DNA of 64,000 nucleotides from Hymenobacter artigasi. Its GTDB lineage: Bacteria; Bacteroidota; Bacteroidia; Cytophagales; Hymenobacteraceae. The stretch's first letter is position 1; every line of letters begins with the position of its first letter. Made by a program: the position numbers and the translations under genes. The stretch is from positions 164,690 through 228,689 of the forward strand of contig NZ_JAAVTK010000009.1 of NCBI RefSeq assembly GCF_012275535.1. Direction: 5' to 3'. Positions 1-8,576 of this stretch are shown in pieces. The notes under the pieces were generated by a model that worked only from the letters and a program-made list of their open reading frames with translations, was not told where the DNA came from and searched no databases.

Positions 1-443
1 GCATCCTGCTCGCGCAGGAAGCCGGCCACCGCGCCCGGCTCCATAATGGGCAGGGAAAAAGCCGTGGGCACAGCGGCGGCCGGGGGTGGCACGCCCAGCC
101 ATTGCCACACCGGCTGCCCGGCGCAGGCGGCCAGCCACTGCACGAGGGCGGCTTCAAGGGCAAAGCTCAGGGCGTGGGCCACGGGATGCGCGGCCAATAG
201 CGCATCCAGCTCCGGCAGCGTATTTATTTCAGACAATCCATTGTCCAACAGCCCATTAAACTGCTGCCAGAGCAGCTCGGGCGACTCGCCGTAGCGCACA
301 TTGGGCGCGGCCTCGCCGGTTCCGTGCTGGCCGTGCCCGGCTATGCGCAGCATCAGGTTGGTTTTAGTAGCCGAAGCATTGCGGGATATTTTCCACACGT
401 AGCGAAGCGGAAGCAGGTACGGAGTGAGGGTCCAGATGGGCAT
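1..443 (-). CDS. Dipeptide epimerase (enolase superfamily), N-terminal part
   Basis: The minus strand reads open from an ATG at 443 to the window edge, about 147 codons, so the C-terminal catalytic barrel lies outside. The visible part matches the N-terminal capping domain of the mandelate racemase / muconate lactonizing enzyme group: a start like MPIWTLTPYLLPLRY, the segment GEAAPNVRYGESPE, then the helix ALEAALVQWLA and GQPVWQWLG. In Bacteroidota this pattern is typical of L-Ala-D/L-Glu-type dipeptide epimerases, cytosolic enzymes that recycle murein peptides. The catalytic lysines and metal ligands cannot be checked here, so substrate specificity is inferred. Confidence 0.7.
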   Translation of the reverse strand, partial: MPIWTLTPYLLPLRYVWKISRNASATKTNLMLRIAGHGQHGTGEAAPNVRYGESPELLWQQFNGLLDNGLSEINTLPELDALLAAHPVAHALSFALEAALVQWLAACAGQPVWQWLGVPPPAAAVPTAFSLPIMEPGAVAGFLREQD

Positions 444-651
444 GAATAGAATAACGGAATGCCCGGGTAAGCCGGCTATAAAAGCAGGCAGAATGATTCA
501 GGCATATAAGGGCCACCTGAATAATTATGATAATTCAACGTGAATTTAGGTCCATTGGGCTAAAAACAGTGGGATAAATGGAAAATAAGTCGAGCTTTGT
601 CATGTCATAATTCTTCGTAATTATGTCCTACCTATACTCATCATCTTTTTC

Positions 652-1896
652 ATGCAAAAAACGTTAATCACCGCCCTTTTCCTTGGTACCCTGCTGGTTG
701 CTTCGCCATTTCAGCACGCCCCGGTACAAGCCCAAACAACCAAAGCCGTCAGTGTCATTCCGTGGTTCGCGGTGAAGAACAGCACCATGGTGGTGCAAAC
801 CGGCGACAAAGCAAAGACACTGGACAAAGATGTAACGCTGCCGAACGGAATTCGGGTCGAACATCTCTCGCGCTCCATCGTGCTCACCAACGGCAACCGC
901 GTAAAGCTCAAGGAAGGCGATATGCTAAGCCTGAACGGCGAGTTTATTCGAAAAAACGCGGCTCCGGAACCAGAAGTTGCCGCAACTCCGGCACCTGCTA
1001 CCCTTTCGGCTTCGGCCACAACGCCAGCCGCCGCGCCAGTCCCGGCCCCGGTTTCGGCCCCGGTGCCCACCGCGGCCCCGGCAGCTACGCCGACTTTCAC
1101 CTACCGCCCCACTGCGCCCGTTGATGGCAAGCTGAAAGGCGTGGTAGAGCTCGGGGCCAGCGGCTTTAACCTGTTTATTGTTCGGGCCGATAACCAGCAC
1201 AACTGGAAACTCGAAAAATCAGAGTTCGGCAACAGCCTGGTGATGGAAAACATGGCCACGGAGGAGGATGTGCGCAACGGCCTGAAAAGCTACATCGGCA
1301 AAATGCTTGACTTTGGCGTAGCCGGGCGCGATATTCACTTCATGGTGAGTTCCGGCGCAGCTATGTCGGACGTGACGCGCCGCATTGTGAAGTCGCTGGA
1401 GTCGCTCAAGTACGTGGTGAACACCGTGACGCCCGAGCGCGAAGGCACCCTGGGCCTCAAAGCCGCCCTGCCAATGCCTTTTGCCGATAAGGCCTTTATG
1501 CTCGACATGGGCTCGGCCAACAGCAAAATTGCGTGGCTGGCGGACGGCCAGCCCCACGTAGAAGACACCTACGGCTCGAAATACTACGAAAAAGACGTGC
1601 CCGATGCCACCGTAATCGCCGATGTGAAGACCAAAGCGGCAAAGGTGCCGGGCAAGTTGCGCAGCACCTGCTTCGTCATCGGCGGCGTACCCTACGAGCT
1701 GGCTAAAGCCGTGCGCCAGGGCCAGGAGCCCTACACCGTACTGAAAGCTGCTGATGCTTATCCGCAGCTTTCGGGGGCCAAAATCAAGTCCGGCCTCAAC
1801 ATCTACCAGGCCGTGGCGGCGGCTACTGGCTGCCAGCAGTTCGTGTTCGGCTACGATGCCAATTTCACTATCGGCTACTTGCTTTCGCTGCCCTAG
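652..1896 (+). CDS. Secreted DUF6799 + Ppx/GppA-like (ASKHA fold) protein
   Basis: A 414-residue protein. Residues 1-27 look like a cleavable signal peptide. Residues ~37-100 resemble the DUF6799 repeat (TLPNGIRV, VLTNGNRVKLKEGDMLSLNG). Residues ~101-155 are an Ala/Pro-rich linker. Residues ~160-414 align by eye with the exopolyphosphatase/GppA branch of the actin-like ATPase fold: a phosphate-1-like loop VVELGASGFNLFIVR (164-178), TPEREGTLGL (260-269), a phosphate-2-like loop MLDMGSANSKIAWL (283-296) and a CFVIGGVPYE segment. The domain is closely similar to the membrane-anchored protein at 13575-14576. Export would place a normally cytosolic phosphate-binding fold in the periplasm. The start follows an AT-rich leader. 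No function is known to me; enzymatic activity is unproven and the Ppx link is an inference. Confidence 0.75.
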   Translation: MQKTLITALFLGTLLVASPFQHAPVQAQTTKAVSVIPWFAVKNSTMVVQTGDKAKTLDKDVTLPNGIRVEHLSRSIVLTNGNRVKLKEGDMLSLNGEFIRKNAAPEPEVAATPAPATLSASATTPAAAPVPAPVSAPVPTAAPAATPTFTYRPTAPVDGKLKGVVELGASGFNLFIVRADNQHNWKLEKSEFGNSLVMENMATEEDVRNGLKSYIGKMLDFGVAGRDIHFMVSSGAAMSDVTRRIVKSLESLKYVVNTVTPEREGTLGLKAALPMPFADKAFMLDMGSANSKIAWLADGQPHVEDTYGSKYYEKDVPDATVIADVKTKAAKVPGKLRSTCFVIGGVPYELAKAVRQGQEPYTVLKAADAYPQLSGAKIKSGLNIYQAVAAATGCQQFVFGYDANFTIGYLLSLP

Positions 1897-1919
1897 CCCA
1901 CCCGCGGCTACCCACTTCT

Positions 1920-1954
1920 ACCGCCTCGTGCCCATTGGGACGGGGCGGTTTTTT
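1920..1954 (+). terminator. Rho-independent terminator after the Ppx-like gene
   Basis: An imperfect GC-rich stem (ccgcctcgtgccc paired with gggacggggcgg, with one bulge) is followed by a run of six T. It sits 24 bp after the stop of the upstream gene. Confidence 0.65.
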
Positions 1955-2054
1955 GTGGCCAGCCCCGAACGCGTTTTCCAGAGCACCGGGCTTGCTGGCC
2001 GGATAATGCCGTTCTTTGATGCCTCATTCCGTATTCACGGCCTTTTTAAGTTGC

Positions 2055-3464
2055 ATGGCAAAATCCCGTTTACTCCTCGTTGCTATTATGGTGCTGCTGG
2101 CTGGTGTGCTCACCGTGCTCGCCGCCAACCAAATGCTGGTCCTGTCGCCCGCCGTACCCGTGGCCGCCCGCTGGCTGGCCCTGCTGGCCATTGCCGCCGC
2201 CGTAGCCCCCCGCCGCTCCCTTACCCTTTGGATTGTGGTGAGTATGCTGGTCGGCATCGAGCTGGGCCACGATGCACCCGCCGTAGCCATCAGCCTTAAA
2301 GTACTGAGTGATGCCTTCCTGCGCCTGGTGAAAACCATCATCGCGCCGCTGGTTTTTGCTACGCTGGTCGTAGGCATCGCCGGCCACGCCGACCTCAAGC
2401 AGGTGGGCCGCATGGGCCTCAAGGCGCTGGTTTACTTTGAAGTCGTGACCACGTTTGCGTTGTTCATCGGCCTGGCGGCCATCAACTTCACCCACGCCGG
2501 CCGGCTCGATGCAAATGTGCTGGCCGCTGCCCGCGCCGCCAACACCTCCGATGAAGCCAAAACCCTGGCCGTGGCCGGCCCCCAAACCGCCGCCGACATC
2601 ATCCTGCACATCTTCCCCGAAAACATTGCCAAATCGGTAGCCGAGGGCCAGGTCCTGCAGGTCGTTATTTTCGCTATTCTGTTCGCCATCGGGCTGGCCA
2701 TGACGCCGGAGCGCCCGCGCCGCGTGATGCTGGAATTCTGCGAAAGCCTGTCGGAAGTCATGTTCAAGTTCACCAACGTGGTGATGTATTTCGCGCCGCT
2801 GGGCGTGGGCGGGGCCCTGGCCTACACGGTGGGCAAAATGGGCTTTGCGCCGCTGCTCAATGCCTTGCAGCTGCTGCTCACCCTTTATGGGGCGCTCATT
2901 GCCTTCGTGCTGCTGGTGCTGCTGCCGGTGGCGCTGCTGGCGCGCCTGCCGCTGCGCCGCTTCATTGCGGCCGTGGCCGAGCCGGTTAGCATTGCCTTCG
3001 CCACCACCTCGTCGGAAGCGGCGCTGCCGCGCGCCATGGAAGCCATGGAAAGCATTGGGGTGCCGCGTCGCATCGTGGCATTCGTGATGCCCACCGGCTA
3101 TTCCTTTAACCTCGATGGCACTACGCTGTACCTCTCCCTGGCCGCCGTATTTGTGGCGCAGGCCGCTGGCATCCCCCTCACCTTTGGCCAGCAATTGCTC
3201 ATGGTGTTCACGCTGATGCTCACCAGCAAGGGCGTGGCGGGCGTGCCCCGCGCCTCGCTGGTCATTTTGCTGGCCACGGTGGCGTCGTTCAACCTGCCGG
3301 CCTGGCCGGTGTTCATCATTCTGGGCATTGATGCCCTGATGGATATGGCCCGCACGGCTGTCAACGTGCTCGGCAACTGTTTGGCTTCGGCCGTCGTAGC
3401 CCGTTGGGAAGGCGAGTTTGTGGACGACTACCAGGGCCCCGACCCGGCGGCTATCGCACAATAG
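2055..3464 (+). CDS. Dicarboxylate/amino acid:cation symporter (DAACS family)
   Basis: A ~469-residue inner-membrane carrier of the glutamate/dicarboxylate:Na+(H+) symporter family. Family hallmarks are visible: the serine-rich hairpin FATTSSEAALPRAMEAME, the motif MPTGYSFNLDGTTLY, and the C-terminal segment IDALMDMARTAVNVLGN, which carries substrate and cation ligands. Hydrophobic helices span the chain. An in-frame ATG also lies at 2019; 2055 (MAKSRLLLV) was chosen because it starts directly before the first membrane helix. It lies behind the terminator at 1920-1954, so it is probably transcribed alone. The exact substrate (C4-dicarboxylate, glutamate or aspartate) cannot be told. Confidence 0.9.
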   Translation: MAKSRLLLVAIMVLLAGVLTVLAANQMLVLSPAVPVAARWLALLAIAAAVAPRRSLTLWIVVSMLVGIELGHDAPAVAISLKVLSDAFLRLVKTIIAPLVFATLVVGIAGHADLKQVGRMGLKALVYFEVVTTFALFIGLAAINFTHAGRLDANVLAAARAANTSDEAKTLAVAGPQTAADIILHIFPENIAKSVAEGQVLQVVIFAILFAIGLAMTPERPRRVMLEFCESLSEVMFKFTNVVMYFAPLGVGGALAYTVGKMGFAPLLNALQLLLTLYGALIAFVLLVLLPVALLARLPLRRFIAAVAEPVSIAFATTSSEAALPRAMEAMESIGVPRRIVAFVMPTGYSFNLDGTTLYLSLAAVFVAQAAGIPLTFGQQLLMVFTLMLTSKGVAGVPRASLVILLATVASFNLPAWPVFIILGIDALMDMARTAVNVLGNCLASAVVARWEGEFVDDYQGPDPAAIAQ

Positions 3465-3684
3465 AACTTTTTTAATAACGGCCAAGTTGAATAGCAAGCT
3501 TTGCCGGTTAATTTTCTACTATTTAAGGGCTTTTTCAGGCTTTTTACCGAGTACATGCCAATAGGTTGATGTAAATCATCTAATTTTACACCTACTCCCC
3601 GGCAGGTTGGTGCTACCGATTTTAAAAAGGCATTTTTTGGTTTTAATATTTGGTTTTTACTATATAAATTTCTACCTTACTCCT

Positions 3685-4344
3685 ATGAAAATTGCTAGTC
3701 CCCTCGCATTGCTGGCACTTTTGCCGATGCTGCTGCTCGCTCCGGCTTGTGTATCGGTCAAGAGCATGATGAAAGGCACGCCGTCGGCCGCCATTTCCAA
3801 GCGCCTGCCCCCGCTGGAAATCCTGGCCGACCAGGGCCCGTTGGCCATGAACGACGGCGCGCTGCCGGAGGACCCGCTGAAATTATTTCAGCAGGAGTGC
3901 CGCATAAACCTGACCGAGCCCACCGACTCAGCCACGTACGGCTACGCCAAGCTCATTGTGAAAAAGGTACGCACCCTGCGCACCGGCCGCGCCGTGCAAG
4001 GCCTGCAGGTGCTCACGTTTATGATTCCCGCCGTGGTGGGCGTGCCCCTGGAATGGTATAAGACGACGCTGCAAGCCGAAGTGCAGGTGAGCGACGCGGC
4101 CGGCAACCTGCTGGGCTCGTACCTCGGCACGGGTACTTCGGAGGTGAAAGTAGCCATGTACCACGGTTATTCGCAGACGGCCGCGCCCCGCCTGGCCGAT
4201 GTTATCGCCCTGCGTGGTGCCATGGCCCAGATTCGGCCCCAGCTCGACACCGCCACCACCCGCCTGCGCCCCCTGCTGATGGCCGGCGGCACCGTAGAGA
4301 ACCCCACCCTACCGGCCTCGTCGGTGGTCACGGGCAGCCGCTAA
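3685..4344 (+). CDS. Putative lipoprotein, unknown function
   Basis: A 219-residue protein starting MKIASPLALLALLPMLLLAP and ending its leader in a lipobox-like LAPAC, so it is probably exported and lipid-anchored at about Cys-22. The mature part has no motif I recognise; a segment FMIPAVVGVPLEWYKT could be a short hydrophobic stretch. The upstream 220 bp is AT-rich and open, and it contains in-frame codons before 3685, but only this start gives a standard lipoprotein leader. A hairpin at 4387-4441 follows. Confidence 0.7.
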   Translation: MKIASPLALLALLPMLLLAPACVSVKSMMKGTPSAAISKRLPPLEILADQGPLAMNDGALPEDPLKLFQQECRINLTEPTDSATYGYAKLIVKKVRTLRTGRAVQGLQVLTFMIPAVVGVPLEWYKTTLQAEVQVSDAAGNLLGSYLGTGTSEVKVAMYHGYSQTAAPRLADVIALRGAMAQIRPQLDTATTRLRPLLMAGGTVENPTLPASSVVTGSR

Positions 4345-4386
4345 TCCAAGACCACCGCAAGCTTCCCCTTATTCTGACTACTATAA

Positions 4387-4441
4387 AAGGCCCGTAGTGC
4401 CCCTCCTTCCCGGTTCCGGGCAGATGGGCGCTACGGGCCTT
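4387..4441 (+). terminator. Hairpin between two lipoprotein genes
   Basis: An 11-bp perfect stem (aaggcccgtag / ctacgggcctt) separates the two genes. There is no long T-run on the plus strand, so it may be a weak terminator or an attenuator-like structure. Confidence 0.45.
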
Positions 4442-4448
4442 ATCTTTG
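4441..4448 (+). promoter_or_regulatory. Bacteroidota -7 box (TATCTTTG)
   Basis: An exact match to the Bacteroidota consensus TAnnTTTG ends 8 bp before the ATG at 4457. If used, the mRNA would have almost no 5' leader. No clear -33 TTG was found at normal spacing. Confidence 0.45.
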
Positions 4449-4456
4449 GGCTTGCC

Positions 4457-5035
4457 ATGACCCATCTCCTGCCTTTCCGGTTTTCTGCCATCCTGCTGTT
4501 GGGCCTTGGGCTGCTGCTGCCCGGCTGCTGCGCCAATAATGTGTGCGACTGCCCCGGCGAATCCCAGGCCGATGCCATCAAGCTGGTGTTTTCAAGCAAA
4601 GACTTCCCCACGAGTACCGACCTCGATAGCATTGTGATAGAGCGCTATCCGTTGGTAATCATTCCGGCCAGTGGTACTAACCCGGGCACCAAGCCCGAAA
4701 CCGCGACCCTGATTCGCTCCGCAGCCCAGGCTTACGACACGATTGTTATCAACAATTCTACGCCGTTTTCCCAGGTCAGCACCGCCAAGCTCGACCAGTA
4801 CCAGTATTACGTGCGCTACTTCCCGGCCCTGCCGGCCCCGCGCAGTAAGCTCCCGGCCTTTGCGCTGGTTATCGACAGAGTGACGCTGAAAGGCAATCTG
4901 GATGGCAACGGCTGCTGCACCTGCTACACCAATACGCAAAAGGTCATCACCACGCGCAAGGACAGCACGGCCGGCACCACCACAGCCGAGACAACCAATC
5001 TCAAAGACAAACCCGTCTTTATCATCACCAAGTAG
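4457..5035 (+). CDS. Putative lipoprotein, unknown function
   Basis: A 192-residue protein whose N-terminus MTHLLPFRFSAILLLGLGLL ends in LLPGC, a lipobox, followed by a Cys-rich start (CCANNVCDCPG). A second Cys cluster, NGCCTCYTN, lies near residue 150-160, so disulfides or metal binding are possible. No family was recognised. The start at 4457 gives the leader and lies just after a consensus -7 box. The next gene begins 75 bp downstream in the same direction. Confidence 0.7.
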   Translation: MTHLLPFRFSAILLLGLGLLLPGCCANNVCDCPGESQADAIKLVFSSKDFPTSTDLDSIVIERYPLVIIPASGTNPGTKPETATLIRSAAQAYDTIVINNSTPFSQVSTAKLDQYQYYVRYFPALPAPRSKLPAFALVIDRVTLKGNLDGNGCCTCYTNTQKVITTRKDSTAGTTTAETTNLKDKPVFIITK

Positions 5036-5109
5036 CCCGCCGGGCACTGGCTTGCGTATAGCTACTGCCGGGCTGCAACGTTTGGCCAGGCATTCCTGTT
5101 TTCGTTTCT

Positions 5110-7479
5110 ATGGCTGTTGAACCTACTCTCACGGTGGCGCCGGCGGTGCCCATTGCACCCCAGCCGGCCGCCCCTGCTTCTGCGTTTCCATTTCGGTCCA
5201 CGCTCAGCCTCGAGCCGCTGATTGCCTACTGGCATGCGCGCGAAAGCGCCAGCAATGCCGGCGTGGCGCTGCTGGCCCGCGCCATTGGCGAGCAGGTGGC
5301 CCAGGCCGCGTGGAGCCGGGGCCTGCTCACCGACTATTCGGTGCTGGAGTGCAACTGCGACTTGGTGGAAACGCTGATGCTGGCCGTGTTTCCGCCGGCC
5401 TCGTTCGCTACCGACATCAGCGGCGTGGTGGCCCCCTTCCAACGGCACAGCTTCTACTCCACGCCCCTGTTTGAGGAGGTGATGCTGAACAAGGACCGCA
5501 CCGTAAAGCAGCCGCTCAACATCGACCTGCCAACCATGGAGCGGCAGATGGGCCTGATGGCCTACCACCTGATTCTGCACCGCCTGTACGGAGCCGAAAT
5601 GCCGTCGCTGGGCACTATTGTGTTCACCGTGCCCGACTATAAAGTGGGGCTGTACCGGCACTACGGGGTCGATTTCAACTCCGATTTTGTGATGGTGCGG
5701 GTGGTGGGCGAGCTGCCCGTGCTCACACCCGAACAGATTGAATTTCTGGTGCATAACCGCCACCGGCCGGAGGTTTGGCACGAGCTGCTGCCGCCCGAGA
5801 ATTTCGAGCTGGAAGGGTTCAATCTGCTGCAGCTGGTGGACGTGACCGACCAGGAAATCCTGTCGGAGCTGAAGTATGACCTGCTGGAGCGCGACGTGCT
5901 GCAAACCCCGGCCCGCTTTGAGCAGATTCAGGAGAAGCTGCGGGTGCTGTTTGCGATGCCAACGCTGCAGCTGGGCATTGCGGCTTACGATGAGAAGAAG
6001 CGGGCTTTTGTGGATTTTGGGCGCAAAATCAACCACAGCTTTCTCGCCAAACAGGTGCAGAACCAGTCGGCCAACAGCAGCTTCCGTCAGATTTACGAGC
6101 GCCTGCTGCGCGAGCGCGAGCCGCTGGTGCTCAAAGACGTGGCCAATTCGGACATTCCGAAGGACCTGCGTCAGCAAATTATCACCCTGGGCATTAAGTC
6201 GGCCATTCTGGCCCTGCTACCTTATGGCACCGACACGGTGGGCCTGCTGGAGTTGGGCACGCCCGACGTGAACGGCCTCGATGAGTTTGACATGGACAAG
6301 GTGGCGCAGTTTGTGCCGCTGTTTGCGGTGGCGGTGAAGCGCAACGCCGAGGACCTGCAATCCCGCATTCAGTCCGTGATTCAGCAGAAATTTACGGCCA
6401 TTCATCCCACCATGGAGTGGCGCTTCGCCGATGCGGCCCGCAACCTGCTCACCCAGCTGGATGCCGGCAACCGCACGGCCGAGATGGAAGCCATCGTGTT
6501 TGAGGACGTGTACCCGCTGCACGGCTCCTGCGACATTCGGGGCAGCAGCACGGTGCGCAACGAGGCCATTCAGGGTGACCTTATCGAGCACCTTACCCTT
6601 GCCAACAAGGTGCTGAAAAAGGCCTCCGAATTCCAGCAGCTTCCCATTCTGGACGAGCTGAAGTTCTACGTGACCAAAAACCTGAAGCGCCTGCGCGAAG
6701 GCCTGCTCACCGGCGACGAGGCAAATATTTACGATTCGCTGAAGCGCGAAGTGGAGCCGCTGTTCGAGTATCTGGCCACGCACACGCCCGAGCTGCGCCC
6801 CGTTATCACCAGCTACTGGAACAACATCGACCCCAAGCTGGGCATTCTTTACAAGCGCCGTCAGGACTTCGAAATCAGTGTGACGACGCTCAACGATGCC
6901 GTGAGCGACTACCTTGACGAAGAGGAAGATAAGGCGCAGCTGATGTTCCCGCACTACTTCCAGCGCAATAAGACCGATGGCGTAGAGTTCAACATCTATG
7001 TGGGCAGTACGCTGGTGCAGGACAAGCCGTTTGACCTGGTATTCCTGAAAAACCTGCGCCTGTGGCAGCTGCTGACGATGGTGGAAATCACGCGCCGCAC
7101 CCATGTGCTGAAAGCAACCCTGCCCGTGCCGCTCGAAACCACGCAGCTCATCCTCATCCACGGGCAGTCGCTGAGCATCCGCTTCCGGCAGGATGAGCGC
7201 CAGTTCGACGTGGACGGAGCCTACAATATTCGCTACGAAATCATCAAGAAGCGAATTGACAAAGCCACCGTGCTGGGCACCGGCGAGCGCCTGACCCAGC
7301 CCGGCACCCTGGCCCTGGTATACGCCCAGACCCGGGAGGCCATGGAATACTACGAGTACATCGACTACCTCCAGGACCGGGGCATGCTGGAGGCCGAGGT
7401 GGAGGAGCTGGAGTTGGAAGAGCTGCAGGGCGTGAAAGGCCTGCTGGCCCTGCGGGTGCGGGTGCGGCTGGTAGAATAA
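5110..7479 (+). CDS. Large GAF-domain protein, conserved in Bacteroidota
   Basis: A 789-residue soluble protein with a Pro/Ala-rich start and no signal peptide. The middle (about residues 255-430) reads like a GAF domain: LFAMPTLQLGIAAYD, then ILALLPYGTDTVGLLELGTP and FVPLFAVAVKRNAED. A later stretch holds HGSCDIRGSSTVRNEAIQGD. The C-terminal third is acidic and helical. GAF domains bind small ligands or mediate dimerisation in signalling proteins, but there is no attached kinase, HTH or cyclase domain here, so the output is unknown. No neighbouring partner gene is evident; a convergent PAP2 gene follows. Confidence 0.75.
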   Translation: MAVEPTLTVAPAVPIAPQPAAPASAFPFRSTLSLEPLIAYWHARESASNAGVALLARAIGEQVAQAAWSRGLLTDYSVLECNCDLVETLMLAVFPPASFATDISGVVAPFQRHSFYSTPLFEEVMLNKDRTVKQPLNIDLPTMERQMGLMAYHLILHRLYGAEMPSLGTIVFTVPDYKVGLYRHYGVDFNSDFVMVRVVGELPVLTPEQIEFLVHNRHRPEVWHELLPPENFELEGFNLLQLVDVTDQEILSELKYDLLERDVLQTPARFEQIQEKLRVLFAMPTLQLGIAAYDEKKRAFVDFGRKINHSFLAKQVQNQSANSSFRQIYERLLREREPLVLKDVANSDIPKDLRQQIITLGIKSAILALLPYGTDTVGLLELGTPDVNGLDEFDMDKVAQFVPLFAVAVKRNAEDLQSRIQSVIQQKFTAIHPTMEWRFADAARNLLTQLDAGNRTAEMEAIVFEDVYPLHGSCDIRGSSTVRNEAIQGDLIEHLTLANKVLKKASEFQQLPILDELKFYVTKNLKRLREGLLTGDEANIYDSLKREVEPLFEYLATHTPELRPVITSYWNNIDPKLGILYKRRQDFEISVTTLNDAVSDYLDEEEDKAQLMFPHYFQRNKTDGVEFNIYVGSTLVQDKPFDLVFLKNLRLWQLLTMVEITRRTHVLKATLPVPLETTQLILIHGQSLSIRFRQDERQFDVDGAYNIRYEIIKKRIDKATVLGTGERLTQPGTLALVYAQTREAMEYYEYIDYLQDRGMLEAEVEELELEELQGVKGLLALRVRVRLVE

Positions 7480-7516
7480 CGCTATACCCAACGCCGTCGG
7501 GCTAAGCAAAAGTGCA

Positions 7517-8209
7517 TCACGACGATGCCCTTTCCTCCTGCATTACGGCCTCTTCCTCGCGCCAGAACAGCTTCAGGCCGGCCCGGAAAGCCACCAGCCA
7601 CGCCGCGCCGCCCGCGAAGCCCGCCAGCACATCGGTGGCGTAGTGTGCGTGCAGATACACCCGCGTGAGGCCAATGAGCCCCGCCCACAGCAGCAGCGGG
7701 GCCACCCAAACCGGCCGCTTAAAATGCCGCGCCAGCAGCCACGCCAGGCACCCGTAAAACGTGAAGCCCAACATGGCATGGCCGCTGGGGAAGCTCAGCC
7801 CGAAGGTATGCAGCAGGGCATTGGAAGGCCGGGGGCGGTTGAAGTAGAGCTTGAGCAGCTGGTTGAGCAGCACGCTGCCGGCCATGGCCAGCAGCATTTC
7901 CCAGGCCCCACGCGGGTGCCCGGCCCGGCGGATGAGCAGCGGCGCGATGATGCTGGCCGGCAGCAGAAACGGCAGCGCCGCGAAAAACGTGACCATTCGC
8001 ACGGGCCCGGTCAGGCCCGGGTGGGCCTGCCGCCAGCCATCCACAATGCCCGAAGCCCAGTTGTCGAGCGCCACCGAATGATGCACGAACACCACCCGCG
8101 CCAAGTAAAAGAACACCGCGAATGCCACGATGAACAGCACCAGGCCAAACAGCACTTCGACGGTGAGCAGGCCAACCAGGGCCAGCAAGCGGGAGGTAAA
8201 CCGATTCAT
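7517..8209 (-). CDS. PAP2-family membrane phosphatase
   Basis: A 230-residue protein with five to six hydrophobic helices. All three PAP2 signature motifs are present: KLYFNRPRP (120-128), PSGH (141-144) and RVYLHAHYATD (183-193), giving the expected Lys/Arg, His and Arg-His-Asp active-site set. Such enzymes dephosphorylate lipid phosphates (phosphatidate, undecaprenyl pyrophosphate, or PGP) at the periplasmic face. The ATG at 8209 (MNRFTSRLL) was preferred over a TTG three codons upstream. A second, divergent PAP2 gene lies at 26439-27083. Substrate is not determinable. Confidence 0.9.
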   Translation of the reverse strand: MNRFTSRLLALVGLLTVEVLFGLVLFIVAFAVFFYLARVVFVHHSVALDNWASGIVDGWRQAHPGLTGPVRMVTFFAALPFLLPASIIAPLLIRRAGHPRGAWEMLLAMAGSVLLNQLLKLYFNRPRPSNALLHTFGLSFPSGHAMLGFTFYGCLAWLLARHFKRPVWVAPLLLWAGLIGLTRVYLHAHYATDVLAGFAGGAAWLVAFRAGLKLFWREEEAVMQEERASS

Positions 8210-8271
8210 AGCGGGCAAAAAGGCTGATAACAGAAAAGCCGGCAGCTACTTCCAGTACGGGAAATAAAAAA

Positions 8272-8293
8272 AGCCAGCCCGATGGGGCTGGCT
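8272..8293 (-). terminator. Terminator downstream of tRNA-Leu
   Basis: A 9-bp perfect stem (agccagccc / gggctggct) is flanked by an A-run and a T-run, so it can work in both directions. It lies 11 bp past the 3' end of the tRNA. Confidence 0.75.
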
Positions 8294-8303
8294 TTTTAAA
8301 ACG

Positions 8304-8385
8304 TGCGCTCGGGGAGACTCGAACTCCCACACCTTGCGGAACTGCCGCCTGAAGACAGCGCGTCTACCAATTTCGCCACAAGCGC
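8304..8385 (-). tRNA. tRNA-Leu(CAG)
   Basis: The minus strand folds into an 82-nt class II tRNA. The acceptor stem is GCGCTTG with CGAGCGC and discriminator A. The D-arm segment is TTGGTAGACGC. The anticodon stem CTGTC/GGCAG encloses the loop TTCAGGC, giving anticodon CAG. A long variable arm (TTCCGCAAGGTGTG) marks the leucine/serine class. The T-arm is GGGAG-TTCGAGT-CTCCC. CCA is not encoded. It decodes CTG, the dominant Leu codon in this GC-rich window. Confidence 0.95.
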
Positions 8386-8438
8386 AAGCTGGGCTAAAAA
8401 ACCGCTCATCCTGGAAGGGTGGCGGCCTTTTGATGCTG

Positions 8439-8470
8439 CAAAGATACAGCGCTGATTTACCGCCACGCAA
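8439..8470 (-). promoter_or_regulatory. Promoter of tRNA-Leu
   Basis: On the minus strand TTG (8468-8470) is followed after 21 nt by TATCTTTG (8439-8446), a full match to the Bacteroidota -7 consensus TAnnTTTG. Transcription would start roughly 45 nt before the mature tRNA. Confidence 0.65.
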
Positions 8471-8576
8471 CACATAGGCCGTTTTTTTCCTTTGGTCAGG
8501 GGTGCCAAATGGTACCGGCAATTGTTTTTCAGTTACTTGCCGGCCTAATTTATTTTCCTGCACCCCTTATTTTCGG

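Noticed and set aside
2070..3497. Long minus-strand frame opposite the dicarboxylate symporter
   Set aside because: His/Gly/Gln-rich shadow of a high-GC membrane protein gene.
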